A DNA stretch of 64,000 nucleotides from Solibacillus daqui (GCF_028747805.1 NZ_CP114887.1:1915501-1979500), one strand, 5' to 3'. Shown: positions 46,824-55,667, numbered from the stretch's first letter. Numbers and translations are program-made. The notes: a model not told the origin generated them from the sequence alone.

Positions 46824-48176
46824 ATGAATAAATTTACAAAAACTGCTTTTGCAACAACAATAGGGGCATCATTATTATTAACGTCCGTAGCGCCGTTAGT
46901 AAAAGCAGAACAATTAATGCCAAGCATTAGCGATTGGGCAATTGAAACGTTAAATGAAGGGGAAAAATACGGGATTTTCCCACTTGAATGGTATTATGAT
47001 GATTTTCAAACTGCCATTTCTCAAGAGCGATTAAATACATTATTACAATTAACAGAAGAGAAAATCGCCTCTCTTGAATTAGAAAAAAATGAGCAATTCA
47101 AACCAGCTATAGTAAAAGGGAATAATACGCGTGGTGATATTGTTAATCGCTTATATAATATTGCTGCTCAGTATAATATTGGTTCAGGGAAAGACCCAGT
47201 TACGTATATGCAACAACGTAATGTATTGCGTGGATCTGGAGCAGGGCTAATGCTTGAAGAAAAGGCTACTACACAGCAAGCTGTTATTTTTGCCATTCGT
47301 TTAATTCAGGATGTTTATGAGCAAGCAAACGCTGGAGCCAAGGGGGTTGCTTGGGTAGTAGCAGACGAAGATACGACAGTTTATTTATTAGGTTCGATTC
47401 ATCTAGGTGTGCCGGATCTTTATCCAATGCATAAAAAGCTAACAAATGCCTTTAATGAATCACAAGGTTTATTTGTAGAAGCGAATATCGTAGATCCAGA
47501 AGGTATGGAATACTATATGGAAAAAGCGATTTATGAAGAAGGCAAATCTATAAAAGATGATATTAGTGAAGAAGCGTATGCTAAGCTAAAAGAAGTTGCT
47601 GAGCTGCTAGAGATGCCAATCGAAGAACTGGAAACGATGAAGCCTTGGTTAATTACTAATAATTTTTCATCGTTAGCAATGGATGGTGCATTTGGTTTAA
47701 CAGTTGAGGAAATGGCGATGCATGGAATCGATATGCAGTTTTTACTAAACGCTTATTTGCAGCAAAAGCCGATTTATGAGCTAGAAGGTGTCAATGCACA
47801 GGTTGATATGTTTGATGGATTATCAAAAGAAGCACAAGAAGAGTCTCTAGTTGGTGTGCTTGATAGCATTTTAGAGCCAGTAGAACAAACGGATGAAGAC
47901 ATTGCATTACTCTCAGAATGGTTTATGAACTGGAAAGTTGGCGATGTTGATAAATTCGCGAAGAGCTTAACTGACATCGAAGGCGATGAATCGGAATATA
48001 ATAAAATGCTATTCGGTAAACGCGACGAAAACATGGCGAATTCGATTGTGGAAGTCCTTAAAAATGAACCAGGTAAATTCTTTGTCGTTGTGGGGGCAGG
48101 GCATTTCTTAGTCGATAAAAATATTCGCTACCATTTAGAGCAAGCTGGATATAGTGTAACACCATTTTACGAATAA
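46824..48176 (+). CDS. Secreted TraB/GumN family protein with SLH-like N-terminal region
   Basis: Exported protein of 450 residues: signal peptide to about residue 28 (AKAE-like cleavage at VKAEQ). The region after it (SISDWAIETLNEGEKYGIFPLEW ... ISQERLNTLL) looks like an SLH-type module. From about residue 170 comes the TraB/GumN fold: VVADEDTTVYLLGSIHLGVPDLYPM, GLFVEANI, and the C-terminal FFVVVGAGHFLVDKN. In animals the related Tiki proteins are metalloproteases with the GSIHLG-like and GxGH motifs; bacterial function is unknown. AAGGGG precedes the ATG. Monocistronic with a terminator. Confidence 0.83.
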   Translation: MNKFTKTAFATTIGASLLLTSVAPLVKAEQLMPSISDWAIETLNEGEKYGIFPLEWYYDDFQTAISQERLNTLLQLTEEKIASLELEKNEQFKPAIVKGNNTRGDIVNRLYNIAAQYNIGSGKDPVTYMQQRNVLRGSGAGLMLEEKATTQQAVIFAIRLIQDVYEQANAGAKGVAWVVADEDTTVYLLGSIHLGVPDLYPMHKKLTNAFNESQGLFVEANIVDPEGMEYYMEKAIYEEGKSIKDDISEEAYAKLKEVAELLEMPIEELETMKPWLITNNFSSLAMDGAFGLTVEEMAMHGIDMQFLLNAYLQQKPIYELEGVNAQVDMFDGLSKEAQEESLVGVLDSILEPVEQTDEDIALLSEWFMNWKVGDVDKFAKSLTDIEGDESEYNKMLFGKRDENMANSIVEVLKNEPGKFFVVVGAGHFLVDKNIRYHLEQAGYSVTPFYE

Positions 48177-48193
48177 CATTTCTCCATTGTAAC

Positions 48194-48237
48194 AAGCTCC
48201 AAAGCATGTTATTAACTATGCTTTGGAGCTTTTATGA
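48194..48237. terminator. Intrinsic terminator between convergent genes
   Basis: Perfect 14-bp stem AAGCTCCAAAGCAT (48194-48207) with ATGCTTTGGAGCTT (48218-48231), then TTATG. Confidence 0.88.
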
Positions 48238-48238
48238 T

Positions 48239-49606
48239 TTAAATAAGTTTATTTGGGTTCAATATATTTTTGGGGTCAAGTGCATGCTTGATTGCTTTCA
48301 TAGCTGCAAGTGCATTTCCATGCTCTTGTTGCTGATATTCCATTTTTCCAACACCAACTCCATGTTCGCCAGTACAAGTACCCCCGATAGACAAAGCATA
48401 TTCTACAATTTTTTTATTGTATTGCTTCGCTCGTGTAACCTCATCCTCATGATTCAAATCAATCATTAATAACGCATGGAAGTTGCCATCGCCTACATGG
48501 CCAGTCAGCCCACCAATTAAGCCGCTCACTTCTAACTCTTTGCGCGCAAACTCAATCGCATTTGCTAATTCGTTAATTGGCACACAAACATCGGTAGACA
48601 TAAGCTTTTTACCAGGATTGGCATGAATAAATGCGTACGCTAAATTATGGCGTGCATTCCACAATTGATTACGTGCGGTTGTGTCCTTTTCAAATTGAAT
48701 ATGGGTACAGCCAAAATCTTGTAAAATTTCCGTAGCAAATTCGATATCTTGTTGTAAACCAGCTTCATTACCGTGAAATTCTAAAAATAATGTAGGCTGT
48801 TCTGGATAATCCGTTTCACTATATTGATTTACCATACGGATTGATGCAGTGTCTACCAGCTCCACACGTCCAATTGGAATCCCAGCATGTTTTATCGCAG
48901 TAACAGCTTGAACTGCAATATTGGTTGAAGAAAATACTGCGCGGCCAGCCACTTCATGTTCTGGAATACCATATACACGCAATGTAAGCTCTGTAATACA
49001 GCCTAATATTCCTTCTGATCCAACAAACAAGCCATTCAAATGCAAACCTGACGAAGATTTAGCAGCAGAATTACCTGTATGAATAATGTCGCCATTTGCC
49101 AAAACAACCTCTAAATCACGCACTTGATCGCGCATAACCCCATAACGTACCGCCGTCGTACCACTAGCATTTGTAGCGGCCATCCCGCCTAGTGAGGCAT
49201 CTGCGCCTGGGTCAACTGAGAAAAATAATCCGTGTTTTTTTAGTGCTAAATTAAGCTGAGAGCGAGTGACACCAGGTTGTACTTTTACGAGTAAATTTTC
49301 AGGCTCAATCGATAGGATAGTGTTCATTTCATTAAAATCGATCGAAATGCCGCCATTATAGGGAATAATATGACCCTCCAAACTCGAACCTCGTCCAAAT
49401 GGAATAACTGGAACTTCAAATGTATTCGCTATTTTTAAAATGTCACTAACCTCTTGTGTTGAGCGAGGAAAAACAACTAAATCTGGTAATGCGGGTACGT
49501 GATAGGATTCGTCTTGTCCATGTTGTGCGCGAATAATGTCATTATCTGAAACTTGTTCAGGCGTTAAGAAAGCAAGTAACTCAACTTTTATTTGTTCATA
49601 ATGCAT
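48239..49606 (-). CDS. FAD-linked D-2-hydroxyacid dehydrogenase (GlcD/LDHD family)
   Basis: Flavoprotein of 455 residues that likely oxidises D-lactate or glycolate. The PCMH FAD domain has PVIPFGRGSSLEGH, VDPGADASLGGMAATNASGTTAVRYG and GSEGILGCITELTLRV; the C-terminal domain ends with SGLIGGLTGHVGDGNFHALL (metal/substrate His) and GGTCTGEHGVGVGK. GGGGGC precedes ATG 49606; a longer in-frame start adds only 12 residues. No iron-sulfur or other partner subunit is adjacent. Confidence 0.88.
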   Translation of the reverse strand: MHYEQIKVELLAFLTPEQVSDNDIIRAQHGQDESYHVPALPDLVVFPRSTQEVSDILKIANTFEVPVIPFGRGSSLEGHIIPYNGGISIDFNEMNTILSIEPENLLVKVQPGVTRSQLNLALKKHGLFFSVDPGADASLGGMAATNASGTTAVRYGVMRDQVRDLEVVLANGDIIHTGNSAAKSSSGLHLNGLFVGSEGILGCITELTLRVYGIPEHEVAGRAVFSSTNIAVQAVTAIKHAGIPIGRVELVDTASIRMVNQYSETDYPEQPTLFLEFHGNEAGLQQDIEFATEILQDFGCTHIQFEKDTTARNQLWNARHNLAYAFIHANPGKKLMSTDVCVPINELANAIEFARKELEVSGLIGGLTGHVGDGNFHALLMIDLNHEDEVTRAKQYNKKIVEYALSIGGTCTGEHGVGVGKMEYQQQEHGNALAAMKAIKHALDPKNILNPNKLI

Positions 49607-49727
49607 AACATTGCCCCCAATAATCGTAATGTACGTCAACAATAACGAAATTACTTAAAATTGTAAATGTGTTTCTGAATTTTCTTGATATTAATAATTG
49701 TATATTTATAGAAAAAATAATAAAATT

Positions 49728-49756
49728 TTCAACCATCATACATTTTGCCTCGTTAT
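49728..49756 (+). promoter_or_regulatory. ECF-type promoter of the second sigma gene
   Basis: TTCAAC (49728-49733), exactly 17 bases, CGT (49751-49753) followed by TATACT. This matches the AAC-N16/17-CGT pattern of autoregulated ECF sigma genes. Confidence 0.5.
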
Positions 49757-49780
49757 ACTAAATAGAAGGGAGTGAAAACC

Positions 49781-50296
49781 GTGAAAGAACAGGAGCTCGA
49801 CTTATTAATGAAACAACATAGTGCGCAACTTCTACGCATTGCCTATTATTACACGAAAAATTTACATACAGCCGAAGACATTGTTCAGGATGTGTTTATA
49901 AAATTTTATCATTTGAAGCAGCCAATTGATCCGACAATAACCGAGCGATATTTAATAAAAATGACAGTCAATAAAGCGAAAGACTATTTGAAAAGCTGGC
50001 ATTATCAGCGTCTTGTTTTTCAAGAAAAATGGCTGTCTTTAAAAACTTCGCAACAGGATGCACTCATTGTGCGTGATGAAGAACAGCTCATAAGCGATGC
50101 GGTACTGAGCTTGCCAATGAAAGAGCGAGAAATAGTTGCGTATTACTATTTAGAAGGGTTGACGTTGAAGGCGATTTCGGAGCTTCTTCAAATTAATGAA
50201 AATACACTGAAATCACGGCTAGTAAAAGCAAGAAAGCTATTAAGAGTGCAATTACAAGAAGTGGAATGGGAGGTGTTAAAGGATGACACGTTATAA
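49781..50296 (+). CDS. ECF sigma factor (second)
   Basis: Group 4 sigma factor of 171 residues: region 2 (QLLRIAYYYTKNLHTAEDIVQDVFIKFYHL, then ITERYLIKMTVNKAKDYLKSW) and region 4 (LPMKEREIVAYYYLEGLTLKAISELLQINENTLKSRLVKARKLLR). The GTG at 49781 is preferred, nine bases after AAGGGAG; another in-frame GTG lies nine bases up. It overlaps the next gene by 14 bases, typical for a sigma and its membrane regulator. Confidence 0.87.
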   Translation: MKEQELDLLMKQHSAQLLRIAYYYTKNLHTAEDIVQDVFIKFYHLKQPIDPTITERYLIKMTVNKAKDYLKSWHYQRLVFQEKWLSLKTSQQDALIVRDEEQLISDAVLSLPMKEREIVAYYYLEGLTLKAISELLQINENTLKSRLVKARKLLRVQLQEVEWEVLKDDTL

Positions 50297-51575
50297 ATTA
50301 AAACAAGTAAAGCAAACTGATGAAATCGAACAGCGAATACGACAAAAGGTGCAGCAGCAAATCAGACAACCAAAGCGACAACGCAATTTTCTTATTCCGA
50401 TATTAACGATCGTCGTAAGTACAGCCCTTATCTTTTTACTCATTCAGCTATTAACACCGATTGACACACGACACAATACAGCAAGCGAGCCAACCTTAAT
50501 GAATATTTTTCACGAAATAGAAGGAGATGGCGTCACCTATAATCAAAATTATATGGCTTTCGATATGCAGAATTTAAGAACGCTAAAATATTATAAAGAA
50601 GTTCCATATACCGAATTTTTACAGAAAACCAACGTGAATACAATTGATATTCCTACACCATTTCAAATAGAGGATGGTAAAGTAATTGCAGTAAATGATG
50701 GCTATTTAACCGAACTTCAATTCCATTTTCCACACAAAGAAGAGTTTATCAATATTTCGATGTCAAGAACATTCGTGGAACCAATCGATTATGACACGCT
50801 TGCTGCAACACCAACAGATGCTTATGGAACACCGATTGAGCTAGAGCGCTTAAATCCTTCGACAACTCTAGTAAAAAAATTTTTAGAGGGTAATGGGGGA
50901 TTAGTGTACAACTATTATTCTTATGATGAAGAGAATAATAGCGTTCATTTGACAGCGACAACTGCTAATGAATTTTATACGATTGCAGATGGTTATATTT
51001 ATTACATCGGATTTAGTGAAAGTAGCTCGTTGTCAAAAACACAAATGACGGAATTTGTGAAAACTTTTATTAGTCATAATGAGTTTAAAACGCTTGAATT
51101 AGAACAAGCAACATTTGAAGATTCATGGCTTACACGTGGTGGGAAAACGATGCTCATATGCTTAGTAATAGCGATTGTAAGCTTTATTGTTGTTCCATTA
51201 CTCATACAGAAACGTTCGCAAAAGGTACAAAAAATTGTATGGTCACTAGTATGGATTTTCATACAAGCGCCAATTTTGACATGGCTTATTGCTTTTTCTG
51301 TAGGTACTTTGTATCGTGACGGTTTTGCCGCTGTTGGTATGTTGACTATTACGTTCCCAGTTTTGCTGATTCTCGGGATTCTCATCATAATTTTCGCAAA
51401 CAGAAAACGAATAACTTGGCTTGTAATCTTGCATGTTCTTACATTTATTTTTGCTTTTAGTACAGCGATATGGAACAGTCAATATACAGAAACTGATGAA
51501 GCAATGTATGATTTTTCTGTACCGCAATCATCCGAACTCGACTCGACAAAAACAATCAGTTATGAGAATAGCTAG
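50283..51575 (+). CDS. Multi-pass membrane protein, probable regulator of the adjacent ECF sigma factor
   Basis: Protein of 430 residues with a basic cytoplasmic N-terminus (about 35 residues), one membrane helix (about 38-58), a roughly 225-residue extracellular domain (MNIFHEIEGDGVTYNQNYMAFDMQ ... ISMSRTFVEPIDYDTL ... FVKTFISHNEF), then three C-terminal membrane helices (about 295-315, 325-350, 355-400) and a short tail. I see no zinc anti-sigma motif and know no family for the sensor domain. Position and overlap argue for an anti-sigma role; that is inference. Confidence 0.7.
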   Translation: MTRYKLKQVKQTDEIEQRIRQKVQQQIRQPKRQRNFLIPILTIVVSTALIFLLIQLLTPIDTRHNTASEPTLMNIFHEIEGDGVTYNQNYMAFDMQNLRTLKYYKEVPYTEFLQKTNVNTIDIPTPFQIEDGKVIAVNDGYLTELQFHFPHKEEFINISMSRTFVEPIDYDTLAATPTDAYGTPIELERLNPSTTLVKKFLEGNGGLVYNYYSYDEENNSVHLTATTANEFYTIADGYIYYIGFSESSSLSKTQMTEFVKTFISHNEFKTLELEQATFEDSWLTRGGKTMLICLVIAIVSFIVVPLLIQKRSQKVQKIVWSLVWIFIQAPILTWLIAFSVGTLYRDGFAAVGMLTITFPVLLILGILIIIFANRKRITWLVILHVLTFIFAFSTAIWNSQYTETDEAMYDFSVPQSSELDSTKTISYENS

Positions 51576-51639
51576 GATCAAGTAATTGGCACTTCTCACC
51601 CTATTTGGTGGCAGCTTACTCACCCGTATCAAAAAACGT

Positions 51640-51676
51640 AACCGCGCTCCTCTTGAATGAGAAGCGCGGTTTTTCA
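51640..51676. terminator. Intrinsic terminator, bidirectional
   Basis: AACCGCGCT (51640-51648) pairs with AGCGCGGTT (51663-51671), with inner CTC/GAG pairing and TTT following; A-run upstream serves the leftward gene. Confidence 0.88.
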
Positions 51677-52012
51677 GCTTTGTAGCATGGCCATAATCGG
51701 CTTACCGATCACCATAAACACAATGTAAATCCCAAGCGCACTTAGTACGGCTTGACCTGGCTTCCAAATGCTTGAGAAATAAAATACTAGGCTTGTAAAC
51801 AGCACCATACCTATCGCACCGAAAATCGCATTTTGCTGTACAAGCTGAAATGTTTCCGCTGTCATGCTTTTCATTTGCAGGCGCATATTAAGCAGCGTTA
51901 AAATCGGCAACAGTGTAATTACACCCGATAAAAAATGCAAATTCGAACGACTTAACCATGAAGCAAGAAGCATCACGGTGCCGCCAATAATAAATTGAAT
52001 GATATAAAACAC
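51674..52012 (-). CDS. GlpM/YdgC-like (DUF3147 type) small membrane protein
   Basis: Membrane protein of 112 residues with four hydrophobic helices. FIIGGTVMLLASWLSRSNLHFLSGVITLLPILTLLNMRLQ and the later helix pair resemble the GlpM/YdgC family of unknown function. The start is next to a GGGAAT-type site that is weak. Monocistronic; the regulatory context is unclear. Confidence 0.65.
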   Translation of the reverse strand: MFYIIQFIIGGTVMLLASWLSRSNLHFLSGVITLLPILTLLNMRLQMKSMTAETFQLVQQNAIFGAIGMVLFTSLVFYFSSIWKPGQAVLSALGIYIVFMVIGKPIMAMLQS

Positions 52013-52345
52013 GCAATAATTCCCTCAATTCCACTAAAATACAATTACTATATCGTAGTGAGAATGTTTGCACAATAGTATTTACTACGGAATAGCAACA
52101 AAGCCAACATGAAAGAAATAACCAAACAATTTTTAGCAATAATCTGCTTTCTCATATTAAAAAAATCCAGATTACAATCGCAAAAATTCATTTTGTAATT
52201 TATTCAATTTTGCTACGATTAAAATAGAATTTATGTGAAATTGAGGTAATGCCCTAAAGAGGCTTCCGTGGTAGTAAGCTTACATAAAACGATTAAAAAA
52301 TTTAAAATATGCAATAAGTTTCTTGATTTATCATAACCGCTTGAT
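52013..52345. other. Intergenic region before the iron-uptake regulator
   Basis: No gene recognised. It is AT-rich and ends with the Fur box at 52346-52364. Several weak palindromes are present but none with terminator or riboswitch character. Confidence 0.35.
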
Positions 52346-52364
52346 GAAAATGATTATCATTTGC
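52346..52364 (+). promoter_or_regulatory. Fur box of the AraC-type regulator gene
   Basis: GAAAATGATTATCATTTGC, near-perfect palindrome matching the Fur consensus. It lies about 40 bases before the regulator's ATG. Confidence 0.78.
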
Positions 52365-52405
52365 ATAATTGAAATCATATTATATATATCAAGAAGGGAA
52401 CGACA

Positions 52406-53212
52406 ATGAATATACCAATTAATGAATTAATAAAATATTTTGCAAATGAAACAATTCAATTCTCAGATTTATTTGTGACGAGCTTAAACCCAAATATCCA
52501 AGATAGCAATCGTTACACAGCTGCCCATTATAATGGGCTCGTCATCACTTTGTCTGGCAGTGCCAATTTTTCTTTGAACGGTGAGTGCTATGCCGTGAAC
52601 AAAGGGGTAGTGTTACATGCCGGTCCGCGAATGGAAATAAATATTGAAGTGACGAGTGATGAGCCTTGGCATTATGTTGTACTACATTATGAAGTTATTG
52701 AAAGTACAGTACAGTTTAAAAACTATCATTTTACTATTGATAGTGGTGAAAACCATAAAATTGATTATTTTGTACAGCAAATTATTCAGACGGAAAAAAT
52801 TCCTGGAGATTTAAATAAACTTAAGTGTAAATCTAATTTTTTACATTTAATTGAAGTTCTCCTTATTTGCGCAAAAATGAAGACTGCAAATAATGTCGTC
52901 GATCATGCAGTAAGTTTTATGACTGAAAATTATGCGCAGCAGATAGCGATTGCAGAAATTGCTGAGGAGGTTGGCTGTGATCGCCGTCGTTTAGCGTATT
53001 TTTTTGATAAACAAGTGGGCATGTCACCAATTCAGTTTTTAACGGAAATTCGTCTAAAGCACTCGAAAGAAATCCTTCGTACAACAATGATGCCAGTGAA
53101 GGAGATTGCTGAGCTGGTAGGTTATCAGGACTCGTTTTATTTTTGCCGTGTCTTTAAAAAGCAATATCAGATGACGCCGACCGATTATCGCAAGCGATTT
53201 TTACAATATTGA
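52406..53212 (+). CDS. AraC-family transcriptional regulator, probable siderophore-responsive activator
   Basis: Regulator of 268 residues: an N-terminal sensing region with an AraC-type cupin (GLVITLSGSANFSLNGECYAVNKGVVLHAGPR) and a C-terminal AraC double helix-turn-helix (VSFMTENYAQQIAIAEIAEEVGCDRRRLAYFFDKQVGMSPIQFLTEIRLKHSKEIL ... VGYQDSFYFCRVFKKQYQMTPTDYRKRF). The Fur box upstream and the downstream siderophore transporter mirror B. subtilis Btr, where the AraC part is fused to a binding-protein domain; here the binding protein is separate. AAGGG precedes the ATG. Confidence 0.85.
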   Translation: MNIPINELIKYFANETIQFSDLFVTSLNPNIQDSNRYTAAHYNGLVITLSGSANFSLNGECYAVNKGVVLHAGPRMEINIEVTSDEPWHYVVLHYEVIESTVQFKNYHFTIDSGENHKIDYFVQQIIQTEKIPGDLNKLKCKSNFLHLIEVLLICAKMKTANNVVDHAVSFMTENYAQQIAIAEIAEEVGCDRRRLAYFFDKQVGMSPIQFLTEIRLKHSKEILRTTMMPVKEIAELVGYQDSFYFCRVFKKQYQMTPTDYRKRFLQY

Positions 53213-53290
53213 GCAAAAGTCCATATTTGTTGTAAAAAAATCTATTTACCCTTAATCGTCAGTTTGATATCATCATGAATGTAAATAAAC

Positions 53291-53309
53291 GATAATGAGA
53301 ATCGTTATC
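53291..53309 (+). promoter_or_regulatory. Fur box of the siderophore-binding protein gene
   Basis: GATAATGAGAATCGTTATC differs from the Fur consensus at two positions; it ends 18 bases before the TTG start. Confidence 0.8.
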
Positions 53310-53327
53310 GATACGGAGGAGTATATT

Positions 53328-54329
53328 TTGAAAAAATATCGTGCTTTAGTTGGTGCAGCAGCGTTAACACTTATGCTTGCGGCATGTAACGGAGATGAAG
53401 AGGAAGTAAAATCTTCAGATGCTGCTTCAACGGATGCTAAAACAGAAGAAGTAGCAAAAGAAGTGAAGCAAGAAGAGGCAACTACTCAAAAAGTTACATA
53501 TTTAGGCAACGAATATGAAGTACCTACACAAACTAACACAATCATCGCAGCAAGCTTAGAAGCGATGGAAGATTCAGCTGTTTTAGGCATTAAACCGGCG
53601 GGTGTTATTTCAATGGATGGCTCTTCAATTCCAAAATACTTAGAAAACGAATTAGCTGGTGCGACAGTTGTTGGTAGTAAGAGAGAGCCTAGTGCAGAAG
53701 CGATGTTATCACTAAGCCCAGATGTAATTTTAGGTACTAGTAAATTTGATGAGACTCAAATGGCAAACTTTAATAAAGTAGCAACTACATTTCCATATTC
53801 ACATATCTCAACAAATTGGAAAGAAAATTTAACTTTGCTAGGTCAGTTAGCTGGTAAAGAAGCAGAGGCAGCAGAAGCAATTACGAATTATGAATCTACT
53901 TTAACTGAGACAAAAGATAAAATTGCTAATAGCGATTTAAAAGACAAGGATGTTTTAGTTATTCGTGTACGTAGTGGATTAGCAGTTTATCCAGAAGCAG
54001 TGTATTTAAACCCTTCATTATATGAAGACTTAGGATTACAAGTACCAGCTGGATTAGCTGTTTTAGAAGCGAAAACAGAAACTAAAATTACATATGAAAC
54101 GCTTGCAGAATGGAATCCAGATGTGATTTTATTACAATTCGCAGCTGACGAAAACACTGAAAATCCAGAGTTACTTAATGAAATTTTAGAAAACTCAATT
54201 TTTAAAAGCGTTACAGCAGCAAAAGAAAATCAAGTTTATGTAAATATTGTTGAACCACTGGCGCAAGGCGGAACAGCTTGGTCAAAAATCAATTTCTTAA
54301 ATGCATTTAAAGAAAATGTAGTGAAATAG
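53328..54329 (+). CDS. Iron-siderophore ABC transporter binding lipoprotein (FecB/YclQ-like)
   Basis: Binding lipoprotein of 333 residues. The start is TTG 53328, because GGAGGAG lies about 8 bases upstream and a full signal begins there (MKKYRALVGAAALTLMLAAC); an in-frame ATG upstream lies over the Fur box. After an acidic linker comes the cluster-1 binding fold: EVPTQTNTIIAASLEAMEDSAVLGIKPAGVIS, SLSPDVILGTSKFD, the long linking helix (TLLGQLAGKEAEAAEAITNYE) and AEWNPDVILLQFA. A terminator follows directly, so the permeases downstream need read-through or another promoter. Confidence 0.9.
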   Translation: MKKYRALVGAAALTLMLAACNGDEEEVKSSDAASTDAKTEEVAKEVKQEEATTQKVTYLGNEYEVPTQTNTIIAASLEAMEDSAVLGIKPAGVISMDGSSIPKYLENELAGATVVGSKREPSAEAMLSLSPDVILGTSKFDETQMANFNKVATTFPYSHISTNWKENLTLLGQLAGKEAEAAEAITNYESTLTETKDKIANSDLKDKDVLVIRVRSGLAVYPEAVYLNPSLYEDLGLQVPAGLAVLEAKTETKITYETLAEWNPDVILLQFAADENTENPELLNEILENSIFKSVTAAKENQVYVNIVEPLAQGGTAWSKINFLNAFKENVVK

Positions 54330-54336
54330 TGATGTG

Positions 54337-54372
54337 AAAAGCTGGTAAGAATTTTCTTACCAGCTTTTTAAC
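54337..54372 (+). terminator. Intrinsic terminator after the binding-protein gene
   Basis: Perfect 14-bp stem AAAAGCTGGTAAGA (54337-54350) with TCTTACCAGCTTTT (54355-54368). It separates the binding protein from its permeases. Confidence 0.88.
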
Positions 54373-54375
54373 TTT

Positions 54376-54632
54376 AACTTGCTTCAGCAAATTCTTTTTG
54401 TACCGAAAGCGAAGCGACAGGTAAGAAAAGGCCCTTACTTCTATAAGTGGGGGTTCAAACCACGGCTGAATAGAGGTACTTAGGCTAAGGACGCCGCATC
54501 GTGCGGCAACGCCTAAGTGACCAACATCGTGTTGGCATAAGCCCCCGGCGGATGTCACAGATTTTTAGAGGAATTTTTCAAGTGAACTTGAAAAAATCTG
54601 GACACAATTACGCCGAGGCGTAATTGATTTTA
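54376..54632 (+). repeat. Inserted structured non-coding element (candidate mobile-element remnant or ncRNA)
   Basis: About 250 bases with no plausible ORF, richer in GC than its surroundings. Helices read directly: CCCTTACTT (54432-54440) with AAGTGGGGG (54445-54453); ACTTAGGC (54478-54485) with GCCTAAGT (54511-54518), enclosing GCCGCA (54493-54498) with TGCGGC (54502-54507); CCAACA (54521-54526) with TGTTGG (54530-54535); TTTTTCAAGT (54574-54583) with ACTTGAAAAA (54586-54595); CAATTACGCC (54605-54614) with GGCGTAATTG (54617-54626). GGGGG at 54449-54453 could instead pair with CCCCC at 54542-54546, closing a multi-branch. It splits an operon, which fits insertion of an IS200/IS605-type remnant or an omega-RNA/HEARO-like RNA. 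Identity not proven. Confidence 0.65.
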
Positions 54633-54653
54633 TGACAGAAAAGGAGGTTTCAA

Positions 54654-55667
54654 ATGTTGAAAAGTTCAAATCGACACATTATATTATTTTCTATCATTAT
54701 GCCTATCTTAATCGTGTCGGTATTTTTATTTTCAGTTTCATTTGGTACAAAATCGATACCATTATCTGAAATCTTTAATGCGATATTTAATTTTGATGAA
54801 AATGAAGCAAACCATCAAATTATATGGTCTGGCCGAATTCCTAGAGCGCTAGCAGTTTTATTTGTTGGTGCCTTTTTAGCTGCGGCCGGGGCAATTATGC
54901 AAGGAATCACGCGAAATTTCCTAGCATCTCCTTCGATAATGGGGGTAACTGATGGTTCAGCATTTTTCATTACAATGACCTTTGTATTTTTACCTGGGAT
55001 TTCTAGCTTTAAATTAGTAGTGATCTCAATGGTAGGGTCTCTTTTTGGAGCCGCATTAGTATTTGGTTTTGCTTCCATTATTAAAAATGGATTATCACCT
55101 GTACGACTCGCAATTATAGGTACAGTTATTGGTACATTTTTGAGTAGCTTTGGAACGGCCGTTGCGATGTATCATCAAATCTCGCAAACAATAACAATGT
55201 GGTATAACTCAAAAGTACATACAGTAGATATGGATTTAGTGTTGCTTTGTGTGCCAATCGGACTTGTTGGACTTGCACTTGCTATTTCATTGTCTAGTGC
55301 AGTGACGATAACAGCGCTTGGAGAGGATGTAGCGATTAGCTTAGGACAAAAAACGCGCACCGTAAAAGTGTTAAGTATGCTTTCAGTAGCTATTTTGACA
55401 GGTACTGCAGTTGCTTTAGTTGGAAAAATTGCTTTCGTAGGATTAGTTGTTCCCCATATTGTACGTATGCTTATTGGGGTGGACTATCGAATGATTATCC
55501 CATGCTCGGCAGTTTTCGGAGCATTTTTCTTATCAGCATGTGACTTAATTAGTCGTTATGTAAACTTTCCTTTTGAGACACCAATTGGAGTAGTTACGGC
55601 CATAATTGGTGTACCATTCTTCTTATATTTAATTCGTAGCAAGGGCGGTGAAAAATATGCCGCATAA
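54654..55667 (+). CDS. FecCD-family iron-siderophore ABC permease (first)
   Basis: Permease of 337 residues with the usual eight to ten hydrophobic helices. IWSGRIPRALAVLFVGAFLAAAGAIMQGITRNFLASPSIMGVTDGSAFF and ALVGKIAFVGLVVPHIVRMLIG are FecCD signatures. AAAGGAGG precedes the ATG. It overlaps the second permease by 11 bases. Confidence 0.92.
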   Translation: MLKSSNRHIILFSIIMPILIVSVFLFSVSFGTKSIPLSEIFNAIFNFDENEANHQIIWSGRIPRALAVLFVGAFLAAAGAIMQGITRNFLASPSIMGVTDGSAFFITMTFVFLPGISSFKLVVISMVGSLFGAALVFGFASIIKNGLSPVRLAIIGTVIGTFLSSFGTAVAMYHQISQTITMWYNSKVHTVDMDLVLLCVPIGLVGLALAISLSSAVTITALGEDVAISLGQKTRTVKVLSMLSVAILTGTAVALVGKIAFVGLVVPHIVRMLIGVDYRMIIPCSAVFGAFFLSACDLISRYVNFPFETPIGVVTAIIGVPFFLYLIRSKGGEKYAA

